The position numbers were made by a program, and so were the translations under genes. 64,000 nt of DNA, taken from NCBI RefSeq assembly GCF_037893015.1, contig NC_133666.1, positions 619,180,974 through 619,244,973 of the forward strand, read 5' to 3'. Shown piece by piece: positions 1 through 11,770 of the stretch. Every line of letters starts with the position of its first letter. The stretch's first letter is position 1. The notes under the pieces were generated by a model. That model was not told the origin of the DNA and made no database searches. It saw only the letters and a program-made list of their open reading frames with translations. Source of the stretch: Macrotis lagotis (taxonomy: Eukaryota > Chordata > Mammalia > Peramelemorphia > Peramelidae).

Positions 1-140
1 ATACCTACTCACTGCATTGATATGGCCCATTCTTGTGAATCCCAGACAGCCATCTTCCCTTCATAGCACACTGACTCCCCTATGAAAGTTCATCATGAAT
101 GCGAAGAATACCTCTCTCTTCTCTTAAATCCTTCCTTCCT

Positions 141-277
141 GGGGCAGCTAGATGGTGCAGTGGATAGAGCACCAGCCCTGGAGTCAGGAGGACCTGAGTT
201 CAAATCCAGCCTCAGACACTTACTAATTGTCTATCTACCACTTAACCCCATTGCCAAAAAATAAAAAATAAATTTTT
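141..277 (+). mobile_element. Marsupial tRNA-like SINE
   Basis: The head is ggggcagctagatggtgcag. Then come ggttc-type box B sequence (gagttcaaatccagcctcag), the cacttactaattgtct middle and an A-rich tail. It is intergenic or intronic sequence of GSDMD and has no coding content. Confidence 0.85.
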
Positions 278-432
278 AAAAACTCCTTCCTTCTTGTACT
301 CCCCAGGAAATTCCCCAGGCATCTACTGATTGGAGATGGGTCACAGCATTGCCTAATAGTTCTCAGACTTTCCATGTTGATCCTACATGTTACTCATCAA
401 CTTCCATGGATTTATTTAACATAGCTATGAAT

Positions 433-584
433 GGGGGCAGCTAGGTGGTGTAGTGGATAAAGCACCTTCCCTGGAGTCAGGAGTACCTGGGTTCAGATCC
501 AGTCCCAGACACTTAATAATTACCTAGCTGTGTGGCTTTGGGCAAGCCACTCAACGCCGTTTGCCTTGCAAAAACCTAAAAAAA
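433..584 (+). mobile_element. Marsupial tRNA-like SINE with clear target duplication
   Basis: A full-length copy with head gggggcagctaggtggtgta and tail tttgccttgcaaaaacct. It is flanked by the direct repeat atagctatgaat at 421-432 and 585-596, which marks the insertion cleanly and suggests a fairly recent event. Confidence 0.93.
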
Positions 585-596
585 ATAGCTATGAAT

Positions 597-1690
597 ATAA
601 TTATCAGATCTGTATATGTAGTCCTAGTCTCTCCCCTGAGCTCCAAATCCCCATCACCAACTTCCTATTGGACATCTTGAACTGTATATCTCATAGCGCT
701 CTGAAACTCAATAAGTCAAAATATCAACTCTTCTTTCACCCCAAAACTCACCCCCCCTTCCTGATTTCCCTATTTCTCTCAAAGATACCACTATCTTTCT
801 AGTCATCTAGGCTTACAACCTTGGTGTCAACCCTGAATCTTCCATATTAAATCACTTAGTAAGTCTAGTAGATTCTACCTCCATAACTTCTTGTATCCCT
901 CCCCTTCTCACTTTTCATATCCATTCCTTTCTCACCACTCAGTCACTATCTTAGTTCAAGTCATAACCACTTCTCAATTGAACCACATGAAGAGCAATCT
1001 AAATGCTATCCCTGCCTCAGATATCTCACTTTTACATTCCATCCTACACATAGTTTCCAAAGCGATTTTATTAAATATAGGTATGACCATGCCATTCCTT
1101 ACTCAATAAATTCCATTGACTATAACTTCTAAGATCAAAGATAAAATCCTCTGTTGGCTATTGAAAGCTTTTCACAGCCTGGCTCCAATTTACCTTTCAA
1201 GCCATACTACACAATCCTCCCCTTTATATACTACAATCCATCCAAACTCCATTTCTTACAGATTCTTCAAACATATCATTCCATCTCTCATCTCTGTTTC
1301 TATGCTGGCTGTTCTCCATGCTTGGAAGCCACCCCCTCCACACCTTCACTTCATAGGATTCTTAGCATCCTCCAAAACTCAGGTCAAGGACCACTTCCTA
1401 TATGAGGTAATTGTTGATCATTACACTGTGTGTTGTGGTCACATTGCTGAGGGGCCAATGTCTTTATTTGCAAAATAAAACATCACTATGTATCTCCAAC
1501 CTAGTCCTTTCTATTCCTTAAAGAGCATATTCTGTGGATATGCATATTGTCTACTCAGTCTCCACCAACAACATTAGGATATGATTTTCTTTTAGGGAGG
1601 TGTTGTTTTGTTGCTGTCTTCCTAACCTTAACATCTAGCACAAGTCCCAGAACAGTCACTGACTAATGCATGCTTATTGATTGACACCCT
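597..1690 (+). mobile_element. L2 LINE 3' region, degraded
   Basis: It shows typical L2 3' text: ctggctccaatttacc, caaaactcaggtcaaggacc and a closing stretch ending tgcttattgattgac near 1675. Short open frames here are not conserved proteins. The stretch from 278 to 432 has no recognisable feature. Confidence 0.65.
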
Positions 1691-1814
1691 GGGCTCTCCA
1701 CTAGCACTGTCTCTTCAGTATCTGATTTGAGCTATTCTAAAAAAATTTCACCTAGCAGTCACACAATTAGACTGACTGGATCTACCACAAATTTATATTA
1801 TTTTATCTCAAATG

Positions 1815-2035
1815 AGAGGCAGCAGGTGTTTCAGTGGATAGAATGTTGGACCTGAAAGGAAGAAGACCTTAGTACAAATCCAGCCTCAGATACTCACTAG
1901 TTGTGTGGCAAACCACTTAGCCTTTGTCTTGATCCACCAGAGAAGAAAATGGCAAACCACTTGAATATCTTTGCCAAGAAAACCCTCAGATAGCGTCACA
2001 AATAGCTAAACATGATTAAATGACTAAACAAACAA
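1815..2035 (+). mobile_element. MAR1-type CORE-SINE with extended tail
   Basis: The SINE head ggcagcaggtgtttcagtgg is followed by the tail module agaaaatggcaaaccacttg, atctttgccaagaaaaccc and catgattaaatgactaaaca. That tail is typical of marsupial MAR1-like SINEs and differs from the shorter, younger SINE family seen elsewhere in the window. Confidence 0.7.
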
Positions 2036-2079
2036 AATCTCAAATAGGCCCTCACTGCTATGAGGCAATCCTTTTACTC

Positions 2080-2995
2080 TTCCAAGGTTTGCTTTTGCAT
2101 TTCCCACAGTGGCTATTCCAAACTATCCCTCCTCTCTTCCAGTCTTCCATACTATTTCCTACTCCCTTTACACAATGGACATTTCCTTATGTTTCACTAA
2201 GAAATTAGGGGCAATTTTCCAATTTCCCCTTCTCTTCTATTCTGTAACTCAAGACCATTTGTCATCATTCACTATTTTTTCCTGCTTTCCTCCATTCACT
2301 GATGTAGCACAAGCCCTTCTCCTTAGCAGGAGATATATTTGTGGATAAAATTTCTTCTTGTCTACTCTAGCAGAATGCACGCACAACCCTTCTCCTTCTC
2401 CATCTATTTTCAATTTCTCTTTATCTTTCCAGATTCCTTCCCTTCTACCTATGAGCACTCACCATTTCTTGAAAACCCTATACCATCCCCATTCAGTGAT
2501 AAGTTTATATCTCTCTTTCATCATAGTTAATAGCTTGAAAAAAGCTATCTTCATACATTGTATTCACTTTCTCATTTCCCTAGCCCTCTGGCTTTTTCTA
2601 CCCTCATCACTCCCCTTTAATAGTTCTGTCCAATGTTACTAATGATCTCTTACTTGCCTAATATCTCATCTTTCTAGACTCTGCAGTATTTGACAATATT
2701 GACCACCATCTCCTTCTACATTTACTGTCCTCTCTGAGTTTTCATGACATTGTCATGTCATGTTCCTTCCCCTCCCTATCTAGACACTTTTCAATTTCTT
2801 TCACTAGATCATCAGCATGTCTCAAATCTTAACTATGGATGTCCTCCACAGCTCTGGCTTGGGTCCTTTTCTCTCTATAAACTCACTTAGAATTCCACAC
2901 TCAGTGATCTCATCACCCTCTATGGTTTCATCTCTATGCCAATGACTCCCATATTCCTGTAGCTAACTTTAGTCTGTAATTTCCCACCAGATAAA
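2080..2995 (+). mobile_element. L2-like LINE remnant
   Basis: Diverged sequence of L2 type, for example tttgacaatattgaccaccatctcc and agttttcatgacattg at 2690-2750. No intact reading frame remains. Confidence 0.5.
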
Positions 2996-3690
2996 TAGTC
3001 AAATAGTAAATAAGTACTTATTCTGACCCAGGCAATGTACTAAGACCTGATCCTACAAAAAGAGACACTCCTTGCCCTCAAGGAGCTCACACTCTAATGG
3101 GGCAGGAAACAAGGAAACAAATCTGTACAAACAAACTATAAAAAACAGGAAGAAAACATTTGAATTAAGAGAATTTTGGAAAGGTTTCCTTTAGAACCTG
3201 CGGATTTTAGATTGAACTTCAAGGGAGCCAGGGAAGACAGTAGGCAGAGGTGAGGAAGGAGAACATTGCAAGCATGAAAGGAAAGCCAGAGACAATACCC
3301 ATAGGCATGAGATGGACATCTTATGTGTGAAGCAAGGAGGCCAGTGTCATTGGATCAAAGGAAGGGAATAGAGTGTAAGAAGACTGGAAAGGTAGGGGAG
3401 AAGATGGATGTAAAGGGCTTTGAATGCCAAAGAGAAGATTTTATATTCGATTCTGGTATGGATGGGGAGCCCCTGGAGTTTACTGAGTAGAGAGGTTACA
3501 CCTGAATGGAGGATGGATTGGAGTGGGGAGAGGTCTGAGGCAGGCAGACCCAACTACAATCTATTGCAGTAATCCAAGAGTTGGTTACTGAGGATCTGTA
3601 TTAGATTGATGACTGTACCAGGGGAGAGGACATTTGATATTTGACAGATATTATAAAGATTATGTCATATGGACATCAGAAATTCATGAT
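2996..3690 (+). repeat. Old interspersed repeat, copy A (family not named)
   Basis: It begins with a tract related to L2/MON-type 3' ends (ctgacccaggcaatgtacta, cctcaaggagctcacactct). It continues through ggaagggaatagagtgtaag, ttatattcgattctggtat and ggagcccctggagtttactg to ttgcagtaatccaagagttg. A second copy with the same order of motifs lies at 30840-31740. Confidence 0.6.
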
Positions 3691-3719
3691 AATCCAACCA
3701 TAGAATTCAGAGTCTTGTC

Positions 3720-4800
3720 TCTTAACCTTTCCCTCTTCCTAACTTTGTTATTGTTATCAGGGACACTATCATCTTTCTAGAATCCAGGTTCATAACCTGA
3801 AAATCAGACTCCACTCTTCCCTCACCCTTATCTATCTTATCTAAACAGTTAGCAAACCCTGTTAATTCCCCCTTTCTTCTATGCCTTCTCACTTTTTTTC
3901 ATAACCACCACCCTTGTTTAGATCTTCATCTCTAAAATAGTATCCTCTTAATTGATTTTCCAACATCAAGTTTCTCCCCTAATATCTCCCCATGAATGCC
4001 AAAGGAATTTTCCTAAAATGTAGGTCTATGTCCCTCCCCTGCAAAAGGAGTTCCAGTGATTCCACTCTCTCTTTGACATCATCATCTTTATCATCATTTA
4101 GCATTTATGTAGCACCTATGTTGTATCAGGCATTTTACAAATATTAACTTCTTTGATCCTCACAGCAACATTGGGAGGTAGAGCCTCATTTTATAATTAA
4201 GGAAACTGAGGCAAAAAAGTCAAGTGACTTGCCCAAGGCCCTCTGGTTTTAAGTGACTGCAGCTGAATTTGAACTCAGCTCTTCCTGACTCCAGACCTAG
4301 TGTTCCCTACACTTCACCATGTGGCTGCCCTTCTAACTCCTCCTTTAATTATTTTAAAGACTTTTGTCCATTACCTTCAGTTGACCTTTCCAGGTTTATT
4401 ATACATGATTGTTCTTGTTCTCACACTCTACATTCTTTCTGTTCTTTGGCTACAGCATTTCTTCTCCTGTCTCCATGCCTTTGTAAAGTTGAAAAAACAC
4501 TCACCTCCTCAACCTCTTCTTAGAATAACCTCTTCAGAGTTGGGTTCTAATACCACCTCCTACATGAGGCCTTCCCTGATTCCCCACAACTATTTGTCTC
4601 CCTGTAAATGACTTTGTATTTACTGTCTATGTCCTCTGTATATAGACATATCTATGTATGGGGTCTTAAATAGTTTATATAATGCTATGTATATATAGTA
4701 CAATATAAGACACTTGAGTATAAGTTACTTCTCTTAATATTTTCAGCATTAGCAGAATCTACCCCTTATGGCATTAAAAAAAAAGTTAATTGATTGATTG
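3720..4800. mobile_element. L2 (+) interrupted by a MIR (-)
   Basis: The flanks (3780-4075 and 4340-4790) are L2 3' sequence, for example cctcctacatgaggccttcc. At about 4082-4330 sits a MIR-type element in reverse, recognised by attaaggaaactgaggc and gacttgcccaaggcc. This is the end of the GSDMD intron before exon 4817-4899. Confidence 0.65.
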
Positions 4801-4816
4801 GCTGATTTGTCCCCAG

Positions 4817-5475
4817 CCCTGAGTGACACCCAACATCAGCTCCTGATCCAGTTACTAGAGGAAAAGAAAAAGAGTCTCCTGTCACAGAAATTAGAACTGG
4901 TAAGAAAAGCTATTTTTACTTCCCCAAAGTGAGCTGGGCAGACTTAGTTGCCCAGAAGCCTTGGAATGGACAGTCTAGAGAATAAATAAGAAATGGGGGA
5001 AAGCAAGCAATCTATAAAGGGATAGTTTCAGTTTATGTGGATGACCTGCCTCTTTGTCTGGCCTGGTGAGTTCTGCCTCAGAGGATTTCTCACCTGTTGT
5101 GCAGCTACCTCCAGTCTAGTAGTTCTCTCAGGACCTGCTTTCTCAGGGACATTCTCAGAAGAACTAGAAAATATCCCATCTTTTTCCTCAGAATCCCTGG
5201 GTTCAGTTTCATCCTATTTCCCACAGGTGAAGGAAATTCTGGAGAAGAACTTCAAGCAGACCCAGAAAATTACTTTCTCCCTTCCTTCAAAGTTGCTGTC
5301 CTTTGTTCAAGGCACAGATAAGGAGTCGAAGCTCACACGTGGCCTATTGGAAGAATGTGGACTGAAGTTCTCAGAAGATAAGCTAAAAATTACATGGAAC
5401 CCCAGTGCTCTCTACCCACTTTCTGCTCTGTATGGGAGTCTCATGATGCTGCAGGTTCCTTCTGAAGTCTGGTGA
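4817..5475 (+). CDS. GSDMD: Gasdermin D, last two coding exons (partial gene)
   Basis: GSDMD is the pore-forming executor of pyroptosis. Inflammatory caspases cut its linker and free the N-terminal pore domain from the C-terminal autoinhibitory domain. Only the C-terminal end is in view. Exon 4817-4899 follows a ccccag acceptor, and its GT donor is at 4900. It reads LSDTQHQLLIQLLEEKKKSL and ends LELV across the junction; human GSDMD has LSETQHKLLAEALE and LELV. The last exon, 5227-5475, follows a cccacag acceptor and encodes VKEILEKNFK, then LLEECGLKFSEDK and LYPLSALYGSLMML before TGA at 5473-5475. Human has LLDECGLELGED and MCALYASLALL. The phases join exactly. Earlier exons must lie left of the window, so the preceding intron exceeds 4.8 kb. 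Position next to MROH6 and NAPRT on the opposite strand matches human 8q24.3. No clear polyadenylation signal was found close downstream. The gene looks intact where visible. Confidence 0.9.
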
Positions 5476-5519
5476 ACTAGCCCTTTCTTTCCCCACTCAT
5501 TTGCTTTCTCCTCCCCCTA

Positions 5520-6180
5520 TGTCTGCCTCAGACCCAGTGGATTAAGGGACAGCCCTATTTCACATCACTTAATCACAACATGAGTATCTTCCTTTGTAGC
5601 CAATTAGTCCATCTATACCCAAAAGGAATCTCCACTCCAATTGGACTAGACAAGTGCTCATTCAACCTCTACTTAAAGATCCCATTGCAGGGAAACTCAC
5701 CAAAGCAACGCATTCACCTTTTAGGCAGCTTTTAATATTGGAAGGTATTCCCCCTAATATCAAGTCTTAATTTGCCTGTTTGCAACCTGTCCGGTGCTCC
5801 CAGTTCTTCTCTCTTAGTTCAACAGAACAAATCTAGTCCTTCTCTACAGCTTTTTAAATACTTGTACACAGATCTCAGGTCTGCTTGTATCTTTTTACTC
5901 CTACAGATGCTTCAACTGGTCCTCCCAAAAACATGGACTCATGGACTTTTACCCTTGTGGTTGCCCTCCTCTGGACCTTGTCCAGTTTATCAGTACTATT
6001 TAAGTGTGGTACTCATACCAGATGAAGTGTGACCAGGACAGAGTTGGAACTATCACCTCCCTCTTCCTGGAAGCCATACCTCTCTTGATACAGCCCGAGA
6101 TGACTTTAGCTTTTTTGAGTTGTCACCTCTGACTACTGACTCCTTTAGTTTACAGTCCATTAAAACCTCAAGGTCAGTTT
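5520..6180 (-). mobile_element. L3/CR1-like LINE 3' remnant, reverse
   Basis: It contains ggttgccctcctctggacct, gatgaagtgtgaccagg and tacagcccgagatgacttta. These are antisense forms of the widely spread L3/CR1-type 3' sequence. No open frame is retained. From 6180 to 7440 I see only AT-rich DNA with a weak MIR trace near 6600 and an (AT/GT)-rich stretch at 7280-7410. Confidence 0.6.
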
Positions 6181-7451
6181 TTAGACACACTGCTATATAA
6201 AACCATGTCTTGCTATCTCATGGAGTCTTTTCATATCTTTATTTCCCTAGCTCTTGCTTTTTTTTCCATTTTTTTATTCTACTGTTCTCATTTAGTTTTT
6301 ATATTATTTTTGGCTTTTTAAAAACTCTTAGCAATTCTTGACGTGTTCAAGTTCCATTCTTTGAGGCTTTCTAGTAGTTATTTTCAAATCATTCTCCTTT
6401 GCATTTGTATAGAGTTGCCCTGTCTGAAGAACTTGTATCAGCTTTGCATGGATAATATTAAGTGCATATTGTATATTTCCTTAGAATGCAAACTCTGAGG
6501 GCAAGAATGGTTTCATTTTTATCATTATACCCCAAAGCTTAGTGGAGAGCCTGGAACATAAGTACATAATAAATACTGTTGATTGAGTGTTAACCTCCTG
6601 GGCCTCAGTTTCCTAATTTGTAAAATGAAGGACTTGACTAGATGACAACCAGGTTTCCTTACAGCTCTACATCTAAGATGTTTCAACTGATATGCTTTTG
6701 ATTTTTTCATCAACATAGAGGAGTTGGAGGTAATATTATTGAGATAAGATAACTGTAAGGATTTCTTGGTGGGGTTTTTTTCAATAAGAAGACATGGATG
6801 AGGCCAGAAAATTCTGCATTTTATAGAATAATATGACATCACCAAAGATATGCATGACTGAAAAAAAGGAGGAAGACAATTTACAATTGGCAAGCACAAA
6901 AAATGAGTAGTGAAAAGAACCAAAGAATAAGAACCTTTAGCACACAGCTTGGGACCACTTTGGAAGATAAACAAAACATGAATGAGAAACCAACAGAATG
7001 AAGGTTGATTTCCCTATTTTATTCCCCAAATTATAAATCACTGATTTAGTCTGTGTGTGTGTGTTTTGCCCAGACCTGGGATTTCATTAGTGTAAGAATT
7101 TGATGTTGAGGAAGTTTCTCTTTTAATACAGATCAGCTTAGAGAGTTTCTAGAGATACTGAGGAGTGACATAACTTGCCCAAAGTCAAATAGCAAATACC
7201 CAGGAGAGGAAGGTCCTAAATCCAGTTAGTTCTTCCCGGCTCCAAGATCTATTTTGTATTCACTAAGCCATGATGCATACATATAAAAAAGTTTGTGTGC
7301 ATATTTACATATATATACATATGAATATATGTGCATATACTTTTATAAGAATTGTATGTGTATATTTGCATATGTATGTATATACATACATACATGCATG
7401 CATATGTTTTATGTGATGAGTTGGTTGTTGTCCTTAATTCTTTTGGGGTTT

Positions 7452-7609
7452 TAATTTGTTTTTGTTTTTGTTTTTACAAGGCAATGGGTTAAGTGACTTG
7501 CCCAAGGCCACAGAGCTAAGTAATTATTAAGTGTCTGAGGCTGGATTTGAACTCAGGTCCTCCTGACTCCAGTCTGATGCTCAATCCACCACACCACCTA
7601 GCTGCTCCA
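7452..7609 (-). mobile_element. Marsupial tRNA-like SINE, reverse
   Basis: Reverse copy: tttacaaggcaatgggttaa is the tail, gatttgaactcaggtcctcc is the box B region, and accacctagctgctcc is the head. Confidence 0.85.
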
Positions 7610-8510
7610 TTGTCCTTGACTCTTAAAGAGAACGAAAATGACATCCCTATGTTAGAGTCAAGGTACAAGGTGTCCAACTGTGACTGATCAGACCAATATG
7701 AGTCAGAAGGTTCTTCTTCAGGTTGGACACAAATAATCTTTGTGAATATTTGGGGTGGATTCTCTAAATTTGCGCATCTCGGTGCTTTTTACCTATTACA
7801 ATTCTGCTTTGCTCATGGGGCACAGCACCTGGTCTGATACTAGGCAGTCCTATGCCAGAGTCTCTCATGTCTCACAACCAATTACAAAGTTCTTCAGAAA
7901 GACCATGAAAGTGTCCTTGCATCACTTCTTCTGACCACCATGGAAGTGCTTGCCTTGCGTCAGTTGTCTATAAATTAGTCCTCTATGCAAGCATACATTT
8001 GAACACTATGGGTAGCTCATTGGAGTTGGTCTCTGTGAGCAAACTAGAGTTTGAATGCTTGGCAATTTAGCTCAAGAAAGGACCACAGTGTCTGGTATCT
8101 TCTCCTGCCAGCTGATCTTCAGAATCTTCCTAAGACAATTCAAATAGAAGTGATTCAGTTTCCTGACATGGCACTGGTAGACTGTCCAGGTTTCACAGGC
8201 ATATGGCAATGAGGTCAGCACAACAGCTCTGTAAACCTCCAGTTTGGTAGTCAGTCTAATACCTCTTCTCTTTATATACTTTCCTTTGGCGCCTCCCAAA
8301 TAATGAGCTAGCTTTGGCAATGCCTGTGCCAACCTCATCATCCATGTGTATAGCCCTGAAGAGTATACCACATATGGATGGTATGGTACTGGTGGTTGGT
8401 GCAGCACTTGTGTTTTCTTGGAGTTGATTATTAGACTAAAATTAGCAGAAGCAGTGGAGAATCAATCCATACTTTGCTGCATCTTGGCTTCAGAGTCTAC
8501 ACAATCATCT
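7610..8510 (-). mobile_element. RTE/BovB-like LINE, C-terminal ORF and 3' end, reverse
   Basis: The minus strand encodes RTE reverse-transcriptase C-terminal sequence: KLEVYRAVVLTSLPYACETW, HVRKLNHFYLNCLRKILKI and SWQEKIPD at 8072-8290. The upstream part (FTDDCVDSEAKMQQSMD, SLIINSKKTQVLHQP) lies at 8390-8510. These match the RTE motifs LKVYRAVVLPTLLYGSETWT and RCLRRILGIRWQDRVP. The left end holds the tail ending near ttgtccttgactcttaaaga. Several stops break it; it is a dead copy. Confidence 0.8.
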
Positions 8511-10470
8511 GTGAATAAAACAATCCCATACTCTCTCCAATGTGTTTATGTATTGTATGTGTGTATATGTGCATACAGATATATATCGAACAGGTCCATT
8601 AGATGGACATTGAACTGGGCCCAGAATTGACATGAATGCAGTCAGCTGTATTGTCTCTGGAAAATTAGCCATTTGCCTAACACAGAAGCTCATCTTCTTA
8701 ATTCCAATATGCTTCTGGTAAAGTTCTATGGTTACCAGTCCCAGAACACTACAATTTCTAGAGAATTAAAATTACAGATGACCCAAAGAATAATGGAGCA
8801 GACACATAACATGAATAAATAGGTTTCATCAAGGACAACACTGAGGACTTGTGGGAAAGAAATGGTAAAAAAAAAAACTATTAGGAAGGAAATATGTGAT
8901 TGACAAATGAAGTGAACCCAGTCACAGAATGAGAGGAGAGGATATGGAGAGGGAAGTCAAAGTTTTGCAATGTTAGCCACAAAAGTTCAGCTAAAATATA
9001 TAACTGCAGGTTGTGTTAAATGCTTAGGAATATGAAAAAGCAAAAAAAAAAAAAAAAACCCCTGCTCTGAAACAGCTCACAGTCTAAGTAGAGCAAAGGT
9101 TACTATATAAAAATAATTGCATGCAGAATAATTTGGTGCTAGATTCTTCCTCAAATTCATTCTTTAACTTCATTAGTCCAGTATTTTACAATTCACCTAT
9201 GCAACTTCTTTCTTATTTATTCAGTTTAAGAACAGATAACAGAATTTTTTTAAGTTACAACACTCTGTTTCCTTGGCTACTGAGATTATACAGCCAACTG
9301 TGTGAATTTAATAGACTGGGATTCCTCACCCCATGATTTCTAACATCTTCTCTTTCTTCAGATAATTTGCAACAAAAAAAAAGGAATAAAGGATAACTTG
9401 TATCTTAGTCGCTCAATGTTCTCACAATGTCTTGCTATCTTTACTGCCATTTCTAATTGTTTTACAAGCAAGTCCAGGACTTTAGTGTTAGGTTCAAGAG
9501 AGGTGATTTCACTGTTCTTGATGAAGAAAACAATTTGATTATATAATTTTTGCTTTCCTTTTCCTTTTCCTTCTGTTTATACTTCTTTCATTTTCTTCCT
9601 TGAATGTCCTTGGAATGACTAATTTGGATATTTTGCCACACCTTCCTTATTCTTGTTTTGTTCAGTGCCGAGTACCTCTACATTATGAGGCAATAATATT
9701 TATAATTATCTATCATCATTCTTTGTAAGATTGCTCAAATGAGTTTCTTTTCTAACCTGGTGTTAGAGTTGGCAGCCACCCCTCTCTCTGACAAGTGAGT
9801 TATATATTTGAAGATTAATAAGTTTTCTGGGCTTTTTTGGTCTCCTGGTTATGTCAGTTACCTTACTGTGCTTAGTAAATGGAAAGACCTACTATCAAAA
9901 AGCAATCAAAAATCAATGGTGCTAAATTACATAGAACGAAGTTGGCCTCAAAGAAGAGATGTGAGAAGAAAGTTTCCCTTGGTCCTTTGCAGAGGTAGGA
10001 GGTGAGTCCAAAGATGTAGCAAATTGCATATACTGCCAGAATTTCTCAATATATTGATTGGTTTAACTGATTTTTTCTCTTCCTTTTTTCTTTTTATTCT
10101 AAAAAGTATTAATCTGAGATGGAGAGGGCAAAAGGGAGAGAGGAAAATTGCAGTGATATGATATTAAATGATAACAAAATTTATCTTTAAAAAGAAAAAG
10201 AAAAATTATAGTTTAAACTAGATAAAATTATGATAGCTGGTATAGATATTATTTCATTGTGTCTATATCCCATTTTTATTTTCAATTATATACTTAAATA
10301 GTTCAGAATTAATGTCTACCAGAGAACATCAACAGTTAATAAAATCTTTATGAAAGTCATCCAAATGCAAAGGGAGTCTTCAATGTGAAAAAAAAGCAAA
10401 GAGGTTTTAGTAAGTGTTATTCAATAATGAATTTCATCTTTATCATTTTATAATTAACTGAAAGAAAGGC
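8511..10470. other. Intergenic DNA without recognised genes
   Basis: AT-rich sequence with a possible RTE continuation to about 8550, a poly-A run at 9041-9058, and short open frames (for example 9121-9336, 9808-10005) lacking any family motif. Nothing else is supported. Confidence 0.4.
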
Positions 10471-11065
10471 TATAAATTCCAGTAGGCTTTTTTGTGGATT
10501 ATGGGAAAGTATTTGACTCAATAAAATAAAATGCCACATTACAGGCTTCATTACAAAAAAAAAAAAATCTCTCCCATTCATACATCAAAATCATTTGAGA
10601 TTCCCTAAAAGATAAAATAGAAAGAACCCTATTCTAACGACCAAACATTAGGTGACTCTTAAAACAGGAAAAATGTATGTTCACCAAAGGTATTCACCAG
10701 CATGATAAAAGAGTTCAAGGAGGGATTTCCTGTCTGTGGTTAAGTCCTTTAGATGCTCTCATTTGCAAAAGAAATTGTGCTGATTCATTCTAGACCTATA
10801 CTGAAAAGACTTCCGTGATCAGTCCCAAAATAATTGGTCCATCCATCTACAAAAGGAAGTGGATTAAGAATAGCTATTGTTTGGATTTCAACAAGCATTT
10901 AGATAAATACCATTTTGACCTGTCCAATACTATATAAATCTAGACTATACAGTTCAGATGGCCAGTGAGTGGAATCTATAGTGGAATAGGAGGAAGAATT
11001 TGATAACTTCTCTGGGATGCTCCTTTGTTGACTACAAGCTTCTCAGAAAAAAACAAAGGCTTTTC

Positions 11066-11215
11066 TTTTTTTTGTTTGTTTTTTGAGGCAATAGAGTTAA
11101 GTGACTTGCCCAAGGTCATATAACTAGGTAATTATTAAGGGTCCAAGCTGGATTTGAACCCAGGTCCTCCTGATGCAGGGCCAGTACTATATCCACTGCA
11201 CCACCTAGCTGCCCC
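11066..11215 (-). mobile_element. Marsupial tRNA-like SINE, reverse
   Basis: Reverse copy with tail ggcaatagagttaagtgact and head cacctagctgcccc. The flanks aaggcttttctttt and aaggcttgtctttt form an imperfect target duplication. Confidence 0.87.
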
Positions 11216-11315
11216 AAGGCTTGTCTTTTCATTGCTAACATTCTACTAGTATTATTAAATGACAGTGAGACTTGGAATGCAATTGCCTCCAAAACATTAA
11301 AGATTAGATCACACA

Positions 11316-11466
11316 GGGCAGCTAGGTGGCGTAGGGGATAAAGCACCGGCCCTGGAGTCAGGAGTACCTGGGTTCAAATCTGGTCTCAGACACTTAATAA
11401 TTACCTAGCTGTGTGGCCTTGGGCAAGCCACTTAACCCCATTTGCCTTGCAAAAAAAAAAAAAAAA
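11316..11466 (+). mobile_element. Marsupial tRNA-like SINE, forward, with target duplication
   Basis: A full copy with head gggcagctaggtggcgtagg and tail atttgccttgcaaaaaaaaa. The duplicated target ttagatcacaca is present on both sides (about 11304-11315 and 11468-11479). Confidence 0.92.
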
Positions 11467-11770
11467 ATTAGATCACACAGAAGGCAAAAATGAAGAAGCA
11501 TATGGTAGGTATAAGCAGGCTACAATATATGAGGAACTTTCAAGAAGTGTATTATAAGAGAAACTGGGTTGTCCTGTGCAAAGAACAAGGAATGTCAAGT
11601 GGAAAATCACTATTACCTTTGCAGTGTAATCAGAAATTGAGAAAAATCTCTAGCAAATTGGGTGGATGCTTGAGGTGAACTTTTGGGGGTGAACATTTCA
11701 CACAGGATAGACAGGTGTCAACAGGTTCAATTTGTGTCCTTGAGGAGAAGTCTCAAATTGATGGGGTCAT

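Larger units (their letters stand above)
10470..11770 (+). mobile_element. RTE-like LINE fragment split by two SINEs
   Basis: It reads FVDYGKVFDSI near 10495-10525, which is RTE reverse transcriptase FVDYxKAFDS. After an insertion come terms resembling the late RTE ORF (CCCAGTGAGACTTGGAATG-like region at 11266-11280, then KRNWVVLCKEQ at about 11550). Two SINEs of opposite orientation interrupt it at 11066-11215 and 11316-11466. Many stops are present. Confidence 0.55.

Noticed and set aside
6525-6974. 149-codon open frame on the minus strand
   Set aside because: It crosses a MIR-like tract and has no recognisable domain or exon-like flanks.
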